Positions 36,801 to 46,205 are shown, counted from the stretch's first letter. The stretch: 64,000 bases of DNA from Granulibacter bethesdensis CGDNIH1 (GCF_000014285.2 NC_008343.2:2602501-2666500); one strand, 5' to 3'. Notes: a model not told the origin generated them from the sequence alone. Translations and numbers: made by a program.

Positions 36801-37562
36801 ATGATCCGGACATTGTTGATCCGGGGCATGTTTGCCGGGTTTCTGGCAGGCATTGCCGCGTTCGGGTTCGCACATCTGTATGGGGAACCGCAGGTGGACC
36901 GCGCCATCGCCTTTGAAGCCGCTGCCGAACACGCAGCCCATCACACTCATCACGCCTCCGGCGGGACAGCGGAGGAAGCAGAGGCCGAACCTGAACTGGT
37001 ATCCCGTACCACTCAGGCCGGGCTGGGGCTGCTGACCGGTGTGACCGTGTACGGGGCCGCTTTCGGTGGTCTGTTCAGCCTCGTGTTTACCGCCATGCTG
37101 GGCCGCCTGCCGCTTGGTCCACGTGGCCTGTCCGCCTTGCTGGCAGGATGCGGATTTATCGCTATCTGCCTCGTACCGGGGCTGGTCTATCCACCCAATC
37201 CCCCTGCCGTGGGACAGGCTGATACCATCACCGAACGCACTGCCCTGTATTTCGAGATGCTGCTGATCTCCTTGTCAGCCATGACGCTTGCCTTCGTGAT
37301 CCGGCAGCTTTTTGCAACACGCTGGGGCGGATGGAACAGCACGCTGGCCGGGGCCGGTTTCGCCCTGCTGGCCCTGCTTCTGATCGGGCGTGCCATGCCG
37401 GTTATCAATGAAGTGCCGGTGACATTTCCTGCTGATCTGCTCTGGCATTTCCGGATCGCTTCCTTCGGCACCCAGGCCGTGCTGTGGGCGGTGATCGGTA
37501 TCGGCTTCGGCTGGTTTGCAGAGCGGCAGATAAAACACTTATCCCACCCCACAAACCGCTAA
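36801..37562 (+). CDS. cbtA: Cobalt transporter subunit CbtA
   Basis: 253 residues with five or six hydrophobic helices. It starts MIRTLLIRGMFAGFLAGIAAFGFAHLYGEPQVDRAIAFE, typical of CbtA. A periplasmic His-rich loop follows (AEHAAHHTHHAS), then LVSRTTQAGLGLLTGVTVYGAAFGGLFSLVF and helices around PPNPPAVG. It forms the main membrane part of the B12-regulated CbtAB cobalt transporter. It ends 9 bp from the convergent siderophore gene. Confidence 0.94.
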   Translation: MIRTLLIRGMFAGFLAGIAAFGFAHLYGEPQVDRAIAFEAAAEHAAHHTHHASGGTAEEAEAEPELVSRTTQAGLGLLTGVTVYGAAFGGLFSLVFTAMLGRLPLGPRGLSALLAGCGFIAICLVPGLVYPPNPPAVGQADTITERTALYFEMLLISLSAMTLAFVIRQLFATRWGGWNSTLAGAGFALLALLLIGRAMPVINEVPVTFPADLLWHFRIASFGTQAVLWAVIGIGFGWFAERQIKHLSHPTNR

Positions 37563-37571
37563 CCCAGCCCC

Positions 37572-38897
37572 TTATTCAGCCGCGAGACGGGAGGTCTCAT
37601 CCTCCCTCTCCACTCCCCAATCCACCAATGGTTCCGGTTCCTCCAGATCGAAATGCGGCCGGCCGAGCAGGCTGTTGATGATTGTCGCAGCCCGCCATGC
37701 CATCAGACTGAGTTGAGGTTCGGCAATCCCATGGCTGTGGCGTCCTGCATTCTGGACAAAGATGCGGGCAGAAGCAGGACCATCCCAGACAGCAGAAAAA
37801 TCGGGCCGCAATGTGTAACGTCCTTCCTCATCCAGTTTGAGGCGCTTCTGGAGCGATCCAAAACAGGCTGGCACAGCTGCCTTGTATCCGGTTGCACAGA
37901 TGACCGTATCCCCGGTGACCGTATCCATCTGACCATCCAGGTGATGACGCAGATGCAGGGTAATCCCTTCTCCGTGACGCCTTGCAGCCTCTGCCTCCCG
38001 ATATGGCATCAGCCGCACGAAATCGCGTCGGCCATCGAGATGCCGGATCTGGTATAGCGCGCGGTAGATCTCGTTCAGTGTCGTCGGGGAAGCCCCATCA
38101 CTGGCCAGTTTCTGCGCGGCCACATGCCGGGCACGGAGATCAGGCGGCAGCCCATGGAAGCGCGCGACATAGGCCGGCGTAAAATACTCGTTGCTGAAAG
38201 CCACTTCATCCAGTGACGAGAAATTCATCCGGCGCGTGATCCAGGTGATTCCCCCCACACGGTCTGGCCCCCGGCGCAGCAGATCAAGCACGATTTCCGC
38301 ACCGCTCTGCCCCCCACCGACCACAATGACATGGCGACCCGTGTAATCACGGTCTTTCTCGGCAAAACGGGATGTATGCAGGCACATATCTTCCAGACCA
38401 GCCGCCCAGCGCGGCAGATAGGGATGATGCCCGGTTCCGATCAACACATTGCGCGCTCTGACTTCTCCATGGCGGTGCGTCAGCACAAAGTGACGGCCAT
38501 CGAAATCAACCGACTCAACGGGGGTTCCGAAATGCAGCGATGGAAGCTGTGCTGCAACCCAGCCAAGATAATCATCGAATTCCCGGCGATAGATTCCTTC
38601 AAATCCGGCTGTGATGAATTCGTAAAACCGGCGCCGTGCCACCAGATAGGAGGTAAAGCTGAACGGGCTGGTCGGCTGTACGGCACTGACCAGATCCTTC
38701 AACCATGATGTCTGCAAAGTGACATCAGGCAGCATCATGCCGGGATGCCAGGCAAAGCGCGGGCTACGATCAAAAAACTGCGCCTGCACCTCCGGCACAG
38801 CATCCAGCAGGGCCGCGACACTCAGATTGAACGGCCCGATCCCGATCGCCGCAAGATCCTGTAACGGAAAGGCAGAAAACTGAAAACGATCCGTCAT
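37572..38897 (-). CDS. iucD: L-lysine N6-monooxygenase (IucD-like), siderophore biosynthesis
   Basis: 441 residues from the ATG at 38897, which overlaps the iucC-like stop by one base (TGATG). Flavin-dependent N-hydroxylase motifs are present: AIGIGPFNLSVAALLD (FAD), LQTSWLKDLVSAVQPTSPFSF, the NADPH site IVVGGGQSGAEIVLDLL, NEYFTPAYVARFHGL and ICATGYK. It is the committed step in hydroxamate siderophores, giving N6-hydroxylysine or N5-hydroxyornithine. Lysine is preferred here because the operon order is exactly iucABCD. It is the last gene of that operon. Confidence 0.9.
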   Translation of the reverse strand: MTDRFQFSAFPLQDLAAIGIGPFNLSVAALLDAVPEVQAQFFDRSPRFAWHPGMMLPDVTLQTSWLKDLVSAVQPTSPFSFTSYLVARRRFYEFITAGFEGIYRREFDDYLGWVAAQLPSLHFGTPVESVDFDGRHFVLTHRHGEVRARNVLIGTGHHPYLPRWAAGLEDMCLHTSRFAEKDRDYTGRHVIVVGGGQSGAEIVLDLLRRGPDRVGGITWITRRMNFSSLDEVAFSNEYFTPAYVARFHGLPPDLRARHVAAQKLASDGASPTTLNEIYRALYQIRHLDGRRDFVRLMPYREAEAARRHGEGITLHLRHHLDGQMDTVTGDTVICATGYKAAVPACFGSLQKRLKLDEEGRYTLRPDFSAVWDGPASARIFVQNAGRHSHGIAEPQLSLMAWRAATIINSLLGRPHFDLEEPEPLVDWGVEREDETSRLAAE

Positions 38898-40774
38898 CAG
38901 GCCATACTCCCAGACTGAAAAGCTGCATGTTGGTGTAAGGAATGATTCCAATCGCTGCGAAGTGACCAGTCATCATAAAGAGGATTATGGAGAGGCGTTC
39001 CAATTTCAGGTTTCGGCCTTACCGGCGTATCGCCATACCCGATGGAGAACCGGGCACGGTTGATGCAGATACGCATCATGGTCGGGGTAAAAAGATCAAA
39101 CATCTCAAAACGCCCCGCCAATTCCGGACAGCGTGCCTGATATTGACGGATGACACGGGCGAGACCCTGATAAAAAGCCTGCTCGGGATATCCGTCATGC
39201 GTCAGCAAAGCATCCGACAGAAATCGGAGGACGCTGACAAAATGGCCCGTCTGAAGGTGATGAATCAGATGCTCAGCCGGACGCCTGCCAACCTGATCAG
39301 CCAATCCTTCGGGCAAAGTCTCATGCTCCGGCAAGACAGGCGTGACGAGATCGAAATCCCCCTGCAAATCCTTCAGCGCCACACCACAGGGCACCCAGTC
39401 TTTCAATAACAGCGTAACATTCTGTCCATGGGCGATAAACCCGGCGCCATACCGGCACATCAGGTGATAGAGCGGGACCACGACAGAAGAAAACAACCTC
39501 TCCAGCCAGATATCGCACGGCATGGAAGAACGACGGATACAGGCCGAGATCAACGGTACGCCATCCCCGCCACATACCTGTAATGCTCCCAGCATGATGG
39601 CACGCTCATCCTCTGCCAGTGATGGCTCCGCGCGCTGTCGCCATACGGCGCCCAGTAATTCATGAAAGCGGTAGGGAGCCTGAGCAATTTTTCCATATAC
39701 AGTTTGCGGCACTGCATAACCGGCCATATCCCGAAGGATCAGGACTTTCGTAGTCTGGAAAACAGCATCTTTCGCGACACATTCGCTCAGCCATGATGAC
39801 AGGCCGACACCGGTCAAAATGCCTTTACCAGGCAGGCCGCGCCATGCAGACGTATTCAGAATGGTGACCGGCAGTTTGATATCATGCGCCGCCGCTCTTT
39901 CCGCATTGGCCAACGTCCGTAGGGATTGCTGTGGTCGATAGAGATCACCCCGTTCACCCAGTGGTACAATCCTGCCTGATGCAATATCAGCTGCAAAATG
40001 CGTCTGAATATAATTCTGCCACTGCCATGGATGCACGGGAATCAGCCGATGACTGATCCTGTCGAATCCTCGCTCGAACAGAATACGATCGATCTGCCGC
40101 AGATCATCGACACGCAGCATTTCCGACAAAAGATCATCTTCACTGATATCACGCGTCATGCCACCCAAACAGGCTTCACGCGCCACAGCAATCCAGTGCA
40201 GGCGGAACACAGGATCATATTCAGGTGCATAGGCGCGCTGATCTTCCAATCCCCAGCCAACCCTGCCTTTCGAGGCCGGAGCTTTGGGATGCCCATCCAG
40301 TCTGGCCTGCAAGCGATCATTGTCGAGATCAAGCATGGAAATTGCAGACAGACCATCCCGCCTTCTCAGCAGTTCCATATCTGTTTGCAGCGTGGCGTAA
40401 AGCTCCTGCAGATACATTGCCAGTGTTGCATCACTCATACCCAGTGCAGCCTGTGCATCCACAAAAAACTGTGCAGCATCGTGGGCCTGACTTTCCTCGC
40501 CGTTTTCAATCCTGATGATACTATCAGGGTCAATTGTCAGCTGCCCCCAGATGCGCGGCTCCCCTTCACATCGGTAATGAACATCACCAAAGCGGAATAT
40601 CCATAATCCGCCTGCTTCTTCCTCGGGATGAAATGCTTCCTCATAGGCAAGCTCAGACAGGGATTTTGCAAGACAGGTCAGATTGACACGTCGCCACAGG
40701 GAAGCATGCAAGGAGGCATGGCGTAGAGTATCCTGACGATCACGCATCACGTTGAATTCATTCGATACAATCAT
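38897..40774 (-). CDS. iucC: IucC-like NIS siderophore synthetase (IucA/IucC family)
   Basis: 625 residues from the ATG at 40774, which overlaps the iucB stop by 4 bases (ATGA; GGGAG 8 nt upstream). ATP-grasp-like NIS motifs include LDGHPKAPASKGRVGW, LIPVHPWQWQNYI, KLPVTILNTSAWRGLPGKGI, and GAGFIAHGQNVTLLL in the C-terminal half. Residues around RFSIGYGDTPVRP lie at the C-terminal end. In aerobactin synthesis IucC adds the second N6-acetyl-N6-hydroxylysine to the citrate core. The position third in an iucABCD-order operon supports this. Confidence 0.9.
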   Translation of the reverse strand: MIVSNEFNVMRDRQDTLRHASLHASLWRRVNLTCLAKSLSELAYEEAFHPEEEAGGLWIFRFGDVHYRCEGEPRIWGQLTIDPDSIIRIENGEESQAHDAAQFFVDAQAALGMSDATLAMYLQELYATLQTDMELLRRRDGLSAISMLDLDNDRLQARLDGHPKAPASKGRVGWGLEDQRAYAPEYDPVFRLHWIAVAREACLGGMTRDISEDDLLSEMLRVDDLRQIDRILFERGFDRISHRLIPVHPWQWQNYIQTHFAADIASGRIVPLGERGDLYRPQQSLRTLANAERAAAHDIKLPVTILNTSAWRGLPGKGILTGVGLSSWLSECVAKDAVFQTTKVLILRDMAGYAVPQTVYGKIAQAPYRFHELLGAVWRQRAEPSLAEDERAIMLGALQVCGGDGVPLISACIRRSSMPCDIWLERLFSSVVVPLYHLMCRYGAGFIAHGQNVTLLLKDWVPCGVALKDLQGDFDLVTPVLPEHETLPEGLADQVGRRPAEHLIHHLQTGHFVSVLRFLSDALLTHDGYPEQAFYQGLARVIRQYQARCPELAGRFEMFDLFTPTMMRICINRARFSIGYGDTPVRPKPEIGTPLHNPLYDDWSLRSDWNHSLHQHAAFQSGSMA

Positions 40775-41817
40775 CTGATGCACTCCCTGAAAAAGTGATC
40801 ACGTGTGCAGGTAATCAGCATCGAACGTTTGTGCGGAAAATCGAACTCGTATTCCAGCGTGTAACCGGATTCCTCACAAAGCCGCAGCATATTGCTATGA
40901 GCAGCACTCGGTTCACCCACCACTTTTCGGGTTCGGCAATCATCCAGGAACAGGCAATGGGTGATGGCACGGAACCATGCCAGCGTACGGTCGCGCCCAA
41001 GATGGCGTTTTTCGCCGACCAGCACATGCCAGCCACGATCATAATCATCGGCCTCGTAATGCGGGCCGAGTCTGTCTTCCTTACCCCAATAGATCTCGAA
41101 ATAGGTCGATGGTTCACCATCCAGTTCGCCGATCACGGAGAATGCATGCGGATCAGCATCCATACGACGCAGATAGGCTTCATGCTTTTCAATCGGGCCG
41201 GCTTCATCCCAGAATTTGGCTACACGCGGCTGGTTCTGCCACATATGGAACAGTTCGAGATCACGGCCGATATCCAGTGCGCGCAAGGTTAATTCATGCC
41301 CGGTTATCGTATCACGCCTTCGATAGAACACACCTTTCGGGGCAGGTGGACGTAACGGATGATCCCGCCCATCCGGGAGCGCACGACGCAGAAGCGGCTG
41401 GCGATGCGCAGGCGGGCCGGCCTGCCAGAAATCCCGTTGCTGACGATGCCCCTGCCGGTACAGAAAAGCGGTGTTATCCCGTATCTTATGAAGCGGGAAT
41501 GATGCATCGGCAGGATCAGAGACTGATTCAAGAGACACTGAAAAACAATCAGCCCCTTCTGAAAAAGCATAATCAGCCAGCACATAGATCAGAAAATTTC
41601 TGTCCCTTTCCGGCGCAGACCAATCGAGGACGATGGCCCTGGCAAGTTCCCCTTCAAAATGAAGGCGTGTATGGGCGACGACAGATCCATTGAGCAGTAT
41701 GCTCAGTTCGCCTCCTCCCATGATCATGACAGAGCGGCCATGAGCATCCCGGAATGTCCAGACCGGTTCCATATCCTTAACCGGTCGCTCGGCCGGATGC
41801 TCCAGAACAGCACTCAT
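40771..41817 (-). CDS. iucB: N6-hydroxylysine acetyltransferase (IucB/AlcB-like, GNAT)
   Basis: 348 residues from the ATG at 41817 (ATGA overlap with the iucA stop). An N-terminal segment of about 190 residues precedes the siderophore GNAT domain: LDIGRDLELFHMWQNQPRVAKFWDEAG, then EPSTYFEIYWGKEDRLGPHYEADDYDRGWHVLVGE, LDDCRTRKVVGEPSAAHSNMLRLCEESGY and KRSMLITCTRDHFF. The block WQNQPRVA..FW is typical of IucB/RhbD-like enzymes. It would acetylate hydroxylysine made by IucD. Confidence 0.92.
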   Translation of the reverse strand: MSAVLEHPAERPVKDMEPVWTFRDAHGRSVMIMGGGELSILLNGSVVAHTRLHFEGELARAIVLDWSAPERDRNFLIYVLADYAFSEGADCFSVSLESVSDPADASFPLHKIRDNTAFLYRQGHRQQRDFWQAGPPAHRQPLLRRALPDGRDHPLRPPAPKGVFYRRRDTITGHELTLRALDIGRDLELFHMWQNQPRVAKFWDEAGPIEKHEAYLRRMDADPHAFSVIGELDGEPSTYFEIYWGKEDRLGPHYEADDYDRGWHVLVGEKRHLGRDRTLAWFRAITHCLFLDDCRTRKVVGEPSAAHSNMLRLCEESGYTLEYEFDFPHKRSMLITCTRDHFFRECIR

Positions 41818-43646
41818 GACTGCACCAGAGGATTGGGAACGGATACATAACTGGCAAGAGGGCTGGCAGTATCGGCGTTTTCGTTGACATCCCTTAGATA
41901 TGTCATCACATTGCCTTTCATCCAGATTGACGGACAATCCAGCAGATAGCGAATCACAGATGGATCACGCAGCCCATCATCGCTCATGGATTGAAGTCTT
42001 TTCCTTAGAATACTTAGAAGTGTCTGTTCCTGTGCGACTCCGTCCAGCACAAGCGTATCAAGAACACCGAACACGGAATTACCGATCAGATAATACCCGA
42101 TCAGCTGCGGCCCCAATGCGGCATCAATGATATTGTCTGTCCATCGTCCCAACTCTGGCACGTAAGTTCGCAGAGTCTCGATCATATCGGTTGCAATGGC
42201 CGTGCCCTGACAATCACGGAACCAGGCCTGTTCGGGCCATCCATTCCGCAGACCAAGCACGACATTCTGCTGATGGGCACTCATCATCACACCATGACGG
42301 GCATGGAGATACAGTACCGGTTCCATCAGAATAGAGAGAAAACGGCGAAACCACTCCTCCGCAACATCGGACTGGCTGCGTTTATCGCGTGTAGCGATCA
42401 TACGGATGATATGGCCGATTCTACTGGGAGCATACCTGTCGAACAGATCATCCTGACAAAGCGTCGCAAGCATCGCGGCATGACGACCACCCGCATATAC
42501 GCCCTCTGCTTGATCGGCAAAAGGATTGTCCCTGAATACAACGGAGCTTTCGACCAGAACCTTCCCATCAGGCCCTTTCAGCGACAAATGGGCTGGTTCT
42601 TCAATCACTGAAAAACCCTGATAGCGGGCAAAGACATCCTGCCCGACCGGACCACGCAACAGACGCGCCAGATGCAGGCCGCGATCAAGCTCACGCGGCA
42701 AAATTGTACGGATCGAATTGGTAATCCGCATCGAAAGCGAGAATTTCATCATCAATGGAGACTGCGCACTCCATAGACTGCGCAGGGATGCAGTTGCACG
42801 GAATTGCGGCCCCATGATACCGAGATCACGAAGTCGATCCTCCATGCGCAGACTGGCAAGTTCGGGCAGGCACAAAAGATGACCGGCTTGCCAGGGATGA
42901 ACCGGCAACAAGGTCCAGCCTCCCGGAACGGCATGCAGTGCTTCCTGACCGGCATCGGTCGATGCAAGCATCTCTTTCAGCAGGGATTGTATGTCGGCCA
43001 CGTGAACACTGTCGCCAATCATATGATCCGGATGGACTGCGAACCAGCGTAACGCGAAGCTGTTGCCGTGATCAGGCCCATACGCCGCATCTTCACTTTC
43101 AGAGAGGCCTTCACGGAATTTGGGTGCGGGATGAAACGGATGACCCAGGATCAGCCCCTGTTCCGCCGTGATAAAATCAGGCACCCTGTCTGCCTGATCA
43201 TCTGTTCTATAGTGATGACTGAGCAAGGCGGCTGAGACACGTTCGGCACTGTCCATCACGCGTTTTCGGAAAGTCATCCTGGTCGGCAGTGATGCCGTCT
43301 GTGCAAAGGCCGTGTGATCCAGCAGAAGATCCAGCAGCAAACGCACATCCACCGATCGGATGGCACCATGGCGCCTCAGCAAAGGCGGCCCCGCAAATCT
43401 GAAACGCCCGGTTTCAGTGGACGCGGCAAGCGGCAGCAGCAACTCCCCTTCCTGCAACAGAAGGGGAACTGAAATCGCACCTGCCGGACAATGCATATGC
43501 GCACCACATCGTGATGCAGCTTCCTGCGGATCGAGCTTTTTCCAGCCGCGCCATTCACGCAGCAAACCGTTCAGCAATGTCGTCGTCGCCATTCCGGCCT
43601 CAAAGTGACGACGTTCAATGCATGCTGACGTATCGCGGGTTTCCAT
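41814..43646 (-). CDS. iucA: IucA-like NIS siderophore synthetase (IucA/IucC family)
   Basis: 610 residues from the ATG at 43646 (GGAAG just upstream; a GTG at 43706 would add 20). NIS motifs: ILGHPFHPAPKFREGL (ATP), ALRWFAVHPDHM, LLPVHPWQAGHLLCL, FSLSMRITNSIRTI and MSAHQQNVVLGLRNG. Type A synthetases such as IucA couple the first hydroxamate amine to citrate. It is the first gene of a four-gene operon and its promoter region carries a Fur-like box shared with the divergent transporter. The iucA-type assignment rests on the SMRITNSIRTI motif and operon order. Confidence 0.9.
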   Translation of the reverse strand: METRDTSACIERRHFEAGMATTTLLNGLLREWRGWKKLDPQEAASRCGAHMHCPAGAISVPLLLQEGELLLPLAASTETGRFRFAGPPLLRRHGAIRSVDVRLLLDLLLDHTAFAQTASLPTRMTFRKRVMDSAERVSAALLSHHYRTDDQADRVPDFITAEQGLILGHPFHPAPKFREGLSESEDAAYGPDHGNSFALRWFAVHPDHMIGDSVHVADIQSLLKEMLASTDAGQEALHAVPGGWTLLPVHPWQAGHLLCLPELASLRMEDRLRDLGIMGPQFRATASLRSLWSAQSPLMMKFSLSMRITNSIRTILPRELDRGLHLARLLRGPVGQDVFARYQGFSVIEEPAHLSLKGPDGKVLVESSVVFRDNPFADQAEGVYAGGRHAAMLATLCQDDLFDRYAPSRIGHIIRMIATRDKRSQSDVAEEWFRRFLSILMEPVLYLHARHGVMMSAHQQNVVLGLRNGWPEQAWFRDCQGTAIATDMIETLRTYVPELGRWTDNIIDAALGPQLIGYYLIGNSVFGVLDTLVLDGVAQEQTLLSILRKRLQSMSDDGLRDPSVIRYLLDCPSIWMKGNVMTYLRDVNENADTASPLASYVSVPNPLVQS

Positions 43647-43719
43647 GGCTTCCAGCACAGGCGTTTCCCTTTCTGTTGCATATCGTGCCGCTTTGCGGAG
43701 AATCACCTTGCGGCATATT

Positions 43720-43738
43720 GCAATTGATATTCATTCCT
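43720..43738. promoter_or_regulatory. Fur-like box between divergent siderophore operon and transporter
   Basis: The core GATATTCATT matches 9 of 10 consensus bases of the Fur box centre, and 12 of 19 overall, in the 106-bp intergenic region. Its position suits iron repression of both the iuc operon (minus) and the MFS-fhuF pair (plus). Confidence 0.55.
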
Positions 43739-43752
43739 AATTTAATGCTGAA

Positions 43753-45036
43753 ATGCAACCCCGGAACACCTCCCTCTCTGCGGGCATCAGCCCTGCTGAT
43801 CCGGCATCGCCCGATGCGATCACTTTGTCGTGCGCAGATCGCCTCGGCTTTGCTTCGCTTGTCTGCTGTGTAGGGCTGACACAATCATCACTGATTGCAT
43901 TTTTGCCGATTTTATCGACCAAAACAGGATTATCGGTTCTGTCACTCGGTATTGTTACCAGTTGTGGAATGCTGGCCATGCTTGGTGGTGCGCCTCTGGC
44001 CGGATGGCTGAGCGATCGGGCGGGTCGACGACAGACTTTGATGGTCTGCCTTGCTATTTTCTGCGTAGCCCAGCTTTTTCTGGCGGCCATTGTATCGGCT
44101 GCGATGAACGGGACTTTATCCCCCTCACTCTGTCTCTCACTGTTGATGATATGCCGCCTGTTACATGGCATTGCGACAGGCGGCCTGCTTCCAGTGGCAC
44201 AGGCATGGGTCGCCGATCTGACCGGAATTCAAGGCCGTATGGCGGGACTTGCAGCCATCAGTGCCGGGTTCAGTGCCGGGCGGCTGGCGGGGCCGTTGCT
44301 GGTCTCGGTCACTTTACCACTGGGGGCCACGATGCCGCTCTGGGTCATGGCGCTGCTGCCATTGCCGCTCGGCAGCATCCTGTTGCACCGCCCGCCCCCG
44401 GAAAGCCGTCATAGGAACATCCGGCCCCGATCAGGGGCTGCCTGCTGGCGCAATCCGGCGATTCTGCGGTTGCTGATATTGGCCGCCATCGTCAACATTG
44501 CTTTTGGCACCCTGCATTTCGTGCTTGGCCCCTTGTTCCAGCAAAGGCTGGGCTGGACTGCACAGATGGCAGGAATCAGGCTGGGCTGGATCACCGCCCT
44601 GATGGCAGCCCTGATGCTGGCAAACCAGATGAGCGTCATTCCCCGGCTGACCGCATGGCCCCGGCACACTCTGGCGGTTGGCATAGCCGTGATCTGGCTC
44701 TCCGCACTCTGTCTGACCTGCGGGCAGAGCGTGTGGAGTCTCGGGGCCGGTGTCTGTCTGCTCGGGCAAGGGCTGGCCTTATCGGGTCCGGCCTGCACGG
44801 CCCTGGTCAGCATTGCTGCCGGAGGAAGACAGGGGGCCGCCTCCGGGCTGTTATCCTCCGTTCTGACGCTGGGATATGCTGCGGGAGCCACGCTGGGCGG
44901 TTTTCTGTTCACTTTGGGGGATACATGGCCCGCGATGACCGCACTGGTGATCCTGCCGCTGATCCTGCCGTTTTTCCCGCTCCGGGAATCATGGACAAAG
45001 CTGTCCGATGAGCGGCAGATAGCAAGCGATGCGTAA
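43753..45036 (+). CDS. MFS transporter, probable siderophore exporter or importer
   Basis: 427 residues with about twelve hydrophobic helices. The MFS loop motif GAPLAGWLSDRAGRRQTLMV lies after helix 2, and CRLLHGIATGGLLPVAQAWVADLTG is typical for the motif in helix 4-5. Expression is probably shared with the divergent siderophore operon through the Fur-like box. Its stop overlaps the fhuF-like start by 8 bp. Location favours export of the siderophore, but uptake of ferric siderophore across the inner membrane is not excluded. No ABC transporter or TonB receptor is present in this cluster. Confidence 0.85.
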   Translation: MQPRNTSLSAGISPADPASPDAITLSCADRLGFASLVCCVGLTQSSLIAFLPILSTKTGLSVLSLGIVTSCGMLAMLGGAPLAGWLSDRAGRRQTLMVCLAIFCVAQLFLAAIVSAAMNGTLSPSLCLSLLMICRLLHGIATGGLLPVAQAWVADLTGIQGRMAGLAAISAGFSAGRLAGPLLVSVTLPLGATMPLWVMALLPLPLGSILLHRPPPESRHRNIRPRSGAACWRNPAILRLLILAAIVNIAFGTLHFVLGPLFQQRLGWTAQMAGIRLGWITALMAALMLANQMSVIPRLTAWPRHTLAVGIAVIWLSALCLTCGQSVWSLGAGVCLLGQGLALSGPACTALVSIAAGGRQGAASGLLSSVLTLGYAAGATLGGFLFTLGDTWPAMTALVILPLILPFFPLRESWTKLSDERQIASDA

Positions 45037-45787
45037 AGACGAAGACATAGCGGCATGGTGCGAGGCGCGTATGGCCTCTCCCGCCGGGTTTTCTCCGGCA
45101 GATGGCGTGGACGTTTCCCTGCTGACACGGCGGGAGACACTGGCCCCCGGTGTAGAGCGATTCGCCAAAACCCTGCCGGCAGGCGCCGATCCACGTGCCA
45201 TCGGATCACTCTGGAGCAAGGCCTATACGCGGGCCGTGCTGCCGCCGCTGTTTATTCTGGCTATTCGGGACGGACGCAACGCTCTCGATCCCGCACAGAC
45301 CGCGCCACCCGGACTGGTTCTGCTCAAGGATCGCCCGGATCAGCTGGCGCTGGATGCGGCCACCCTGCCACGTCAAACGCCTGAGCAGATCATGACCATC
45401 GCGCTGGGGCAACATATGCAAAGCGTGTTCATCGCGTTGCGGGACTGCACCGGCCTTTCTCCACGCGTGGCATGGTCCAATGCAGGCAACATGGCCGATT
45501 TCCTGTTCCGACGTATGGCCGAAACGCCATCATTGGCCGATCAGGCCGCACAATATGAGGCCCTGATCATGGAGCCACGGCAGACCCCGTGGTTTCCACA
45601 CCAGAACTGGCTGCATGCACCGTTGCGAACCGTTTCCGTCATGCTGGACGGAGAAGCGATTCCGCTGCGCCAGCGCCGGATCTGCTGTCTGCGAGACAAG
45701 GTGCCGGGCATGACACTTTGCTCTACCTGCCCCAGATTATCGGAGGAAGAGCGCCGCGCGCTGGTCGGTCAACGCCACCGCCATTGA
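45029..45787 (+). CDS. FhuF-family ferric siderophore reductase
   Basis: 252 residues. The C-terminal motif ICCLRDKVPGMTLCSTCPRL gives the CC-x(10)-C-x(2)-C pattern that binds the 2Fe-2S cluster in FhuF. Upstream are FILAIRDGRNALD and VFIALRDCTGLSPRVAWSNAG, matching the family core. FhuF reduces Fe(III)-hydroxamate in the cytoplasm to release iron. The start lies inside the last codons of the MFS gene, so translation is coupled. It converges with a 56-residue ORF. Confidence 0.92.
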   Translation: MRKDEDIAAWCEARMASPAGFSPADGVDVSLLTRRETLAPGVERFAKTLPAGADPRAIGSLWSKAYTRAVLPPLFILAIRDGRNALDPAQTAPPGLVLLKDRPDQLALDAATLPRQTPEQIMTIALGQHMQSVFIALRDCTGLSPRVAWSNAGNMADFLFRRMAETPSLADQAAQYEALIMEPRQTPWFPHQNWLHAPLRTVSVMLDGEAIPLRQRRICCLRDKVPGMTLCSTCPRLSEEERRALVGQRHRH

Positions 45788-45806
45788 TCCTGTCCGCAGA
45801 CATTTG

Positions 45807-45977
45807 TCAGGAAGGCGAAGGATAATGAGCCGCCGTTTCCAGAGCATGCTCCTCACCCCCTGTTGCATCAGGGGTGCCAAACTGCAGAGTATCGTCCAGT
45901 AATCGTGGCTCAGCTGGCCGGTTTGCAGCCATCAGGCTGACAAGAGTGGCAGTGCCAAGTGAAAAAGTGCGTTCCAT
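45807..45977 (-). CDS. Candidate 56-residue small protein behind a Fur-like box
   Basis: The ATG at 45977 has GGAG 6 nt upstream and lies 34 bp from a Fur-like box. The product begins MERTFSLGTATLVSLMAANRP and ends ETAAHYPSPS. The first 17 residues are moderately hydrophobic; the remainder is polar and acidic. It is not HemP-like and no family is recognised. The stop lies 19 bp from the fhuF stop. The case rests on context (start signals and box); it could instead be the leader of an unknown RNA. Confidence 0.45.
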   Translation of the reverse strand: MERTFSLGTATLVSLMAANRPAEPRLLDDTLQFGTPDATGGEEHALETAAHYPSPS

Positions 45978-46011
45978 CACACGCTCCAGCCGGTGATCTG
46001 CCGAGTATGTC

Positions 46012-46030
46012 GATAATGATAGTGATTCGC
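46012..46030 (-). promoter_or_regulatory. Strong Fur-like box
   Basis: GATAATGATA followed by GTGATTCGC matches the 19-bp Fur consensus at 15 of 19 positions. It lies 34 bp upstream of the 56-residue ORF on the minus strand and about 175 bp upstream of the hydrogenase-4-like operon on the plus strand; either could be the target. The rest of 46031-46205 contains no other recognisable element. Confidence 0.65.
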
Positions 46031-46205
46031 AACTAAAGACTGCTGGACCGGCGGTAAAAAGGGAAATAGCCGTCTCGGCCCCTGTCCCGCTAAATTCAAC
46101 AGGAAGACGCTTCCGTGATGGCGAGGCTCCCGGCTATGTTTTTGCGGTGATCACATGCACCGTTTTTCAATCGCGCCCGACCTGCCCCTGTAAAGGGGTG
46201 TAGGC

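Noticed and set aside
45807-45977. HemP-type hemin uptake protein for the 56-residue ORF
   Set aside because: Length and Fur context fit, but the Arg/Gly/His and C-terminal LRxTRxGKLILTK pattern of HemP is absent.
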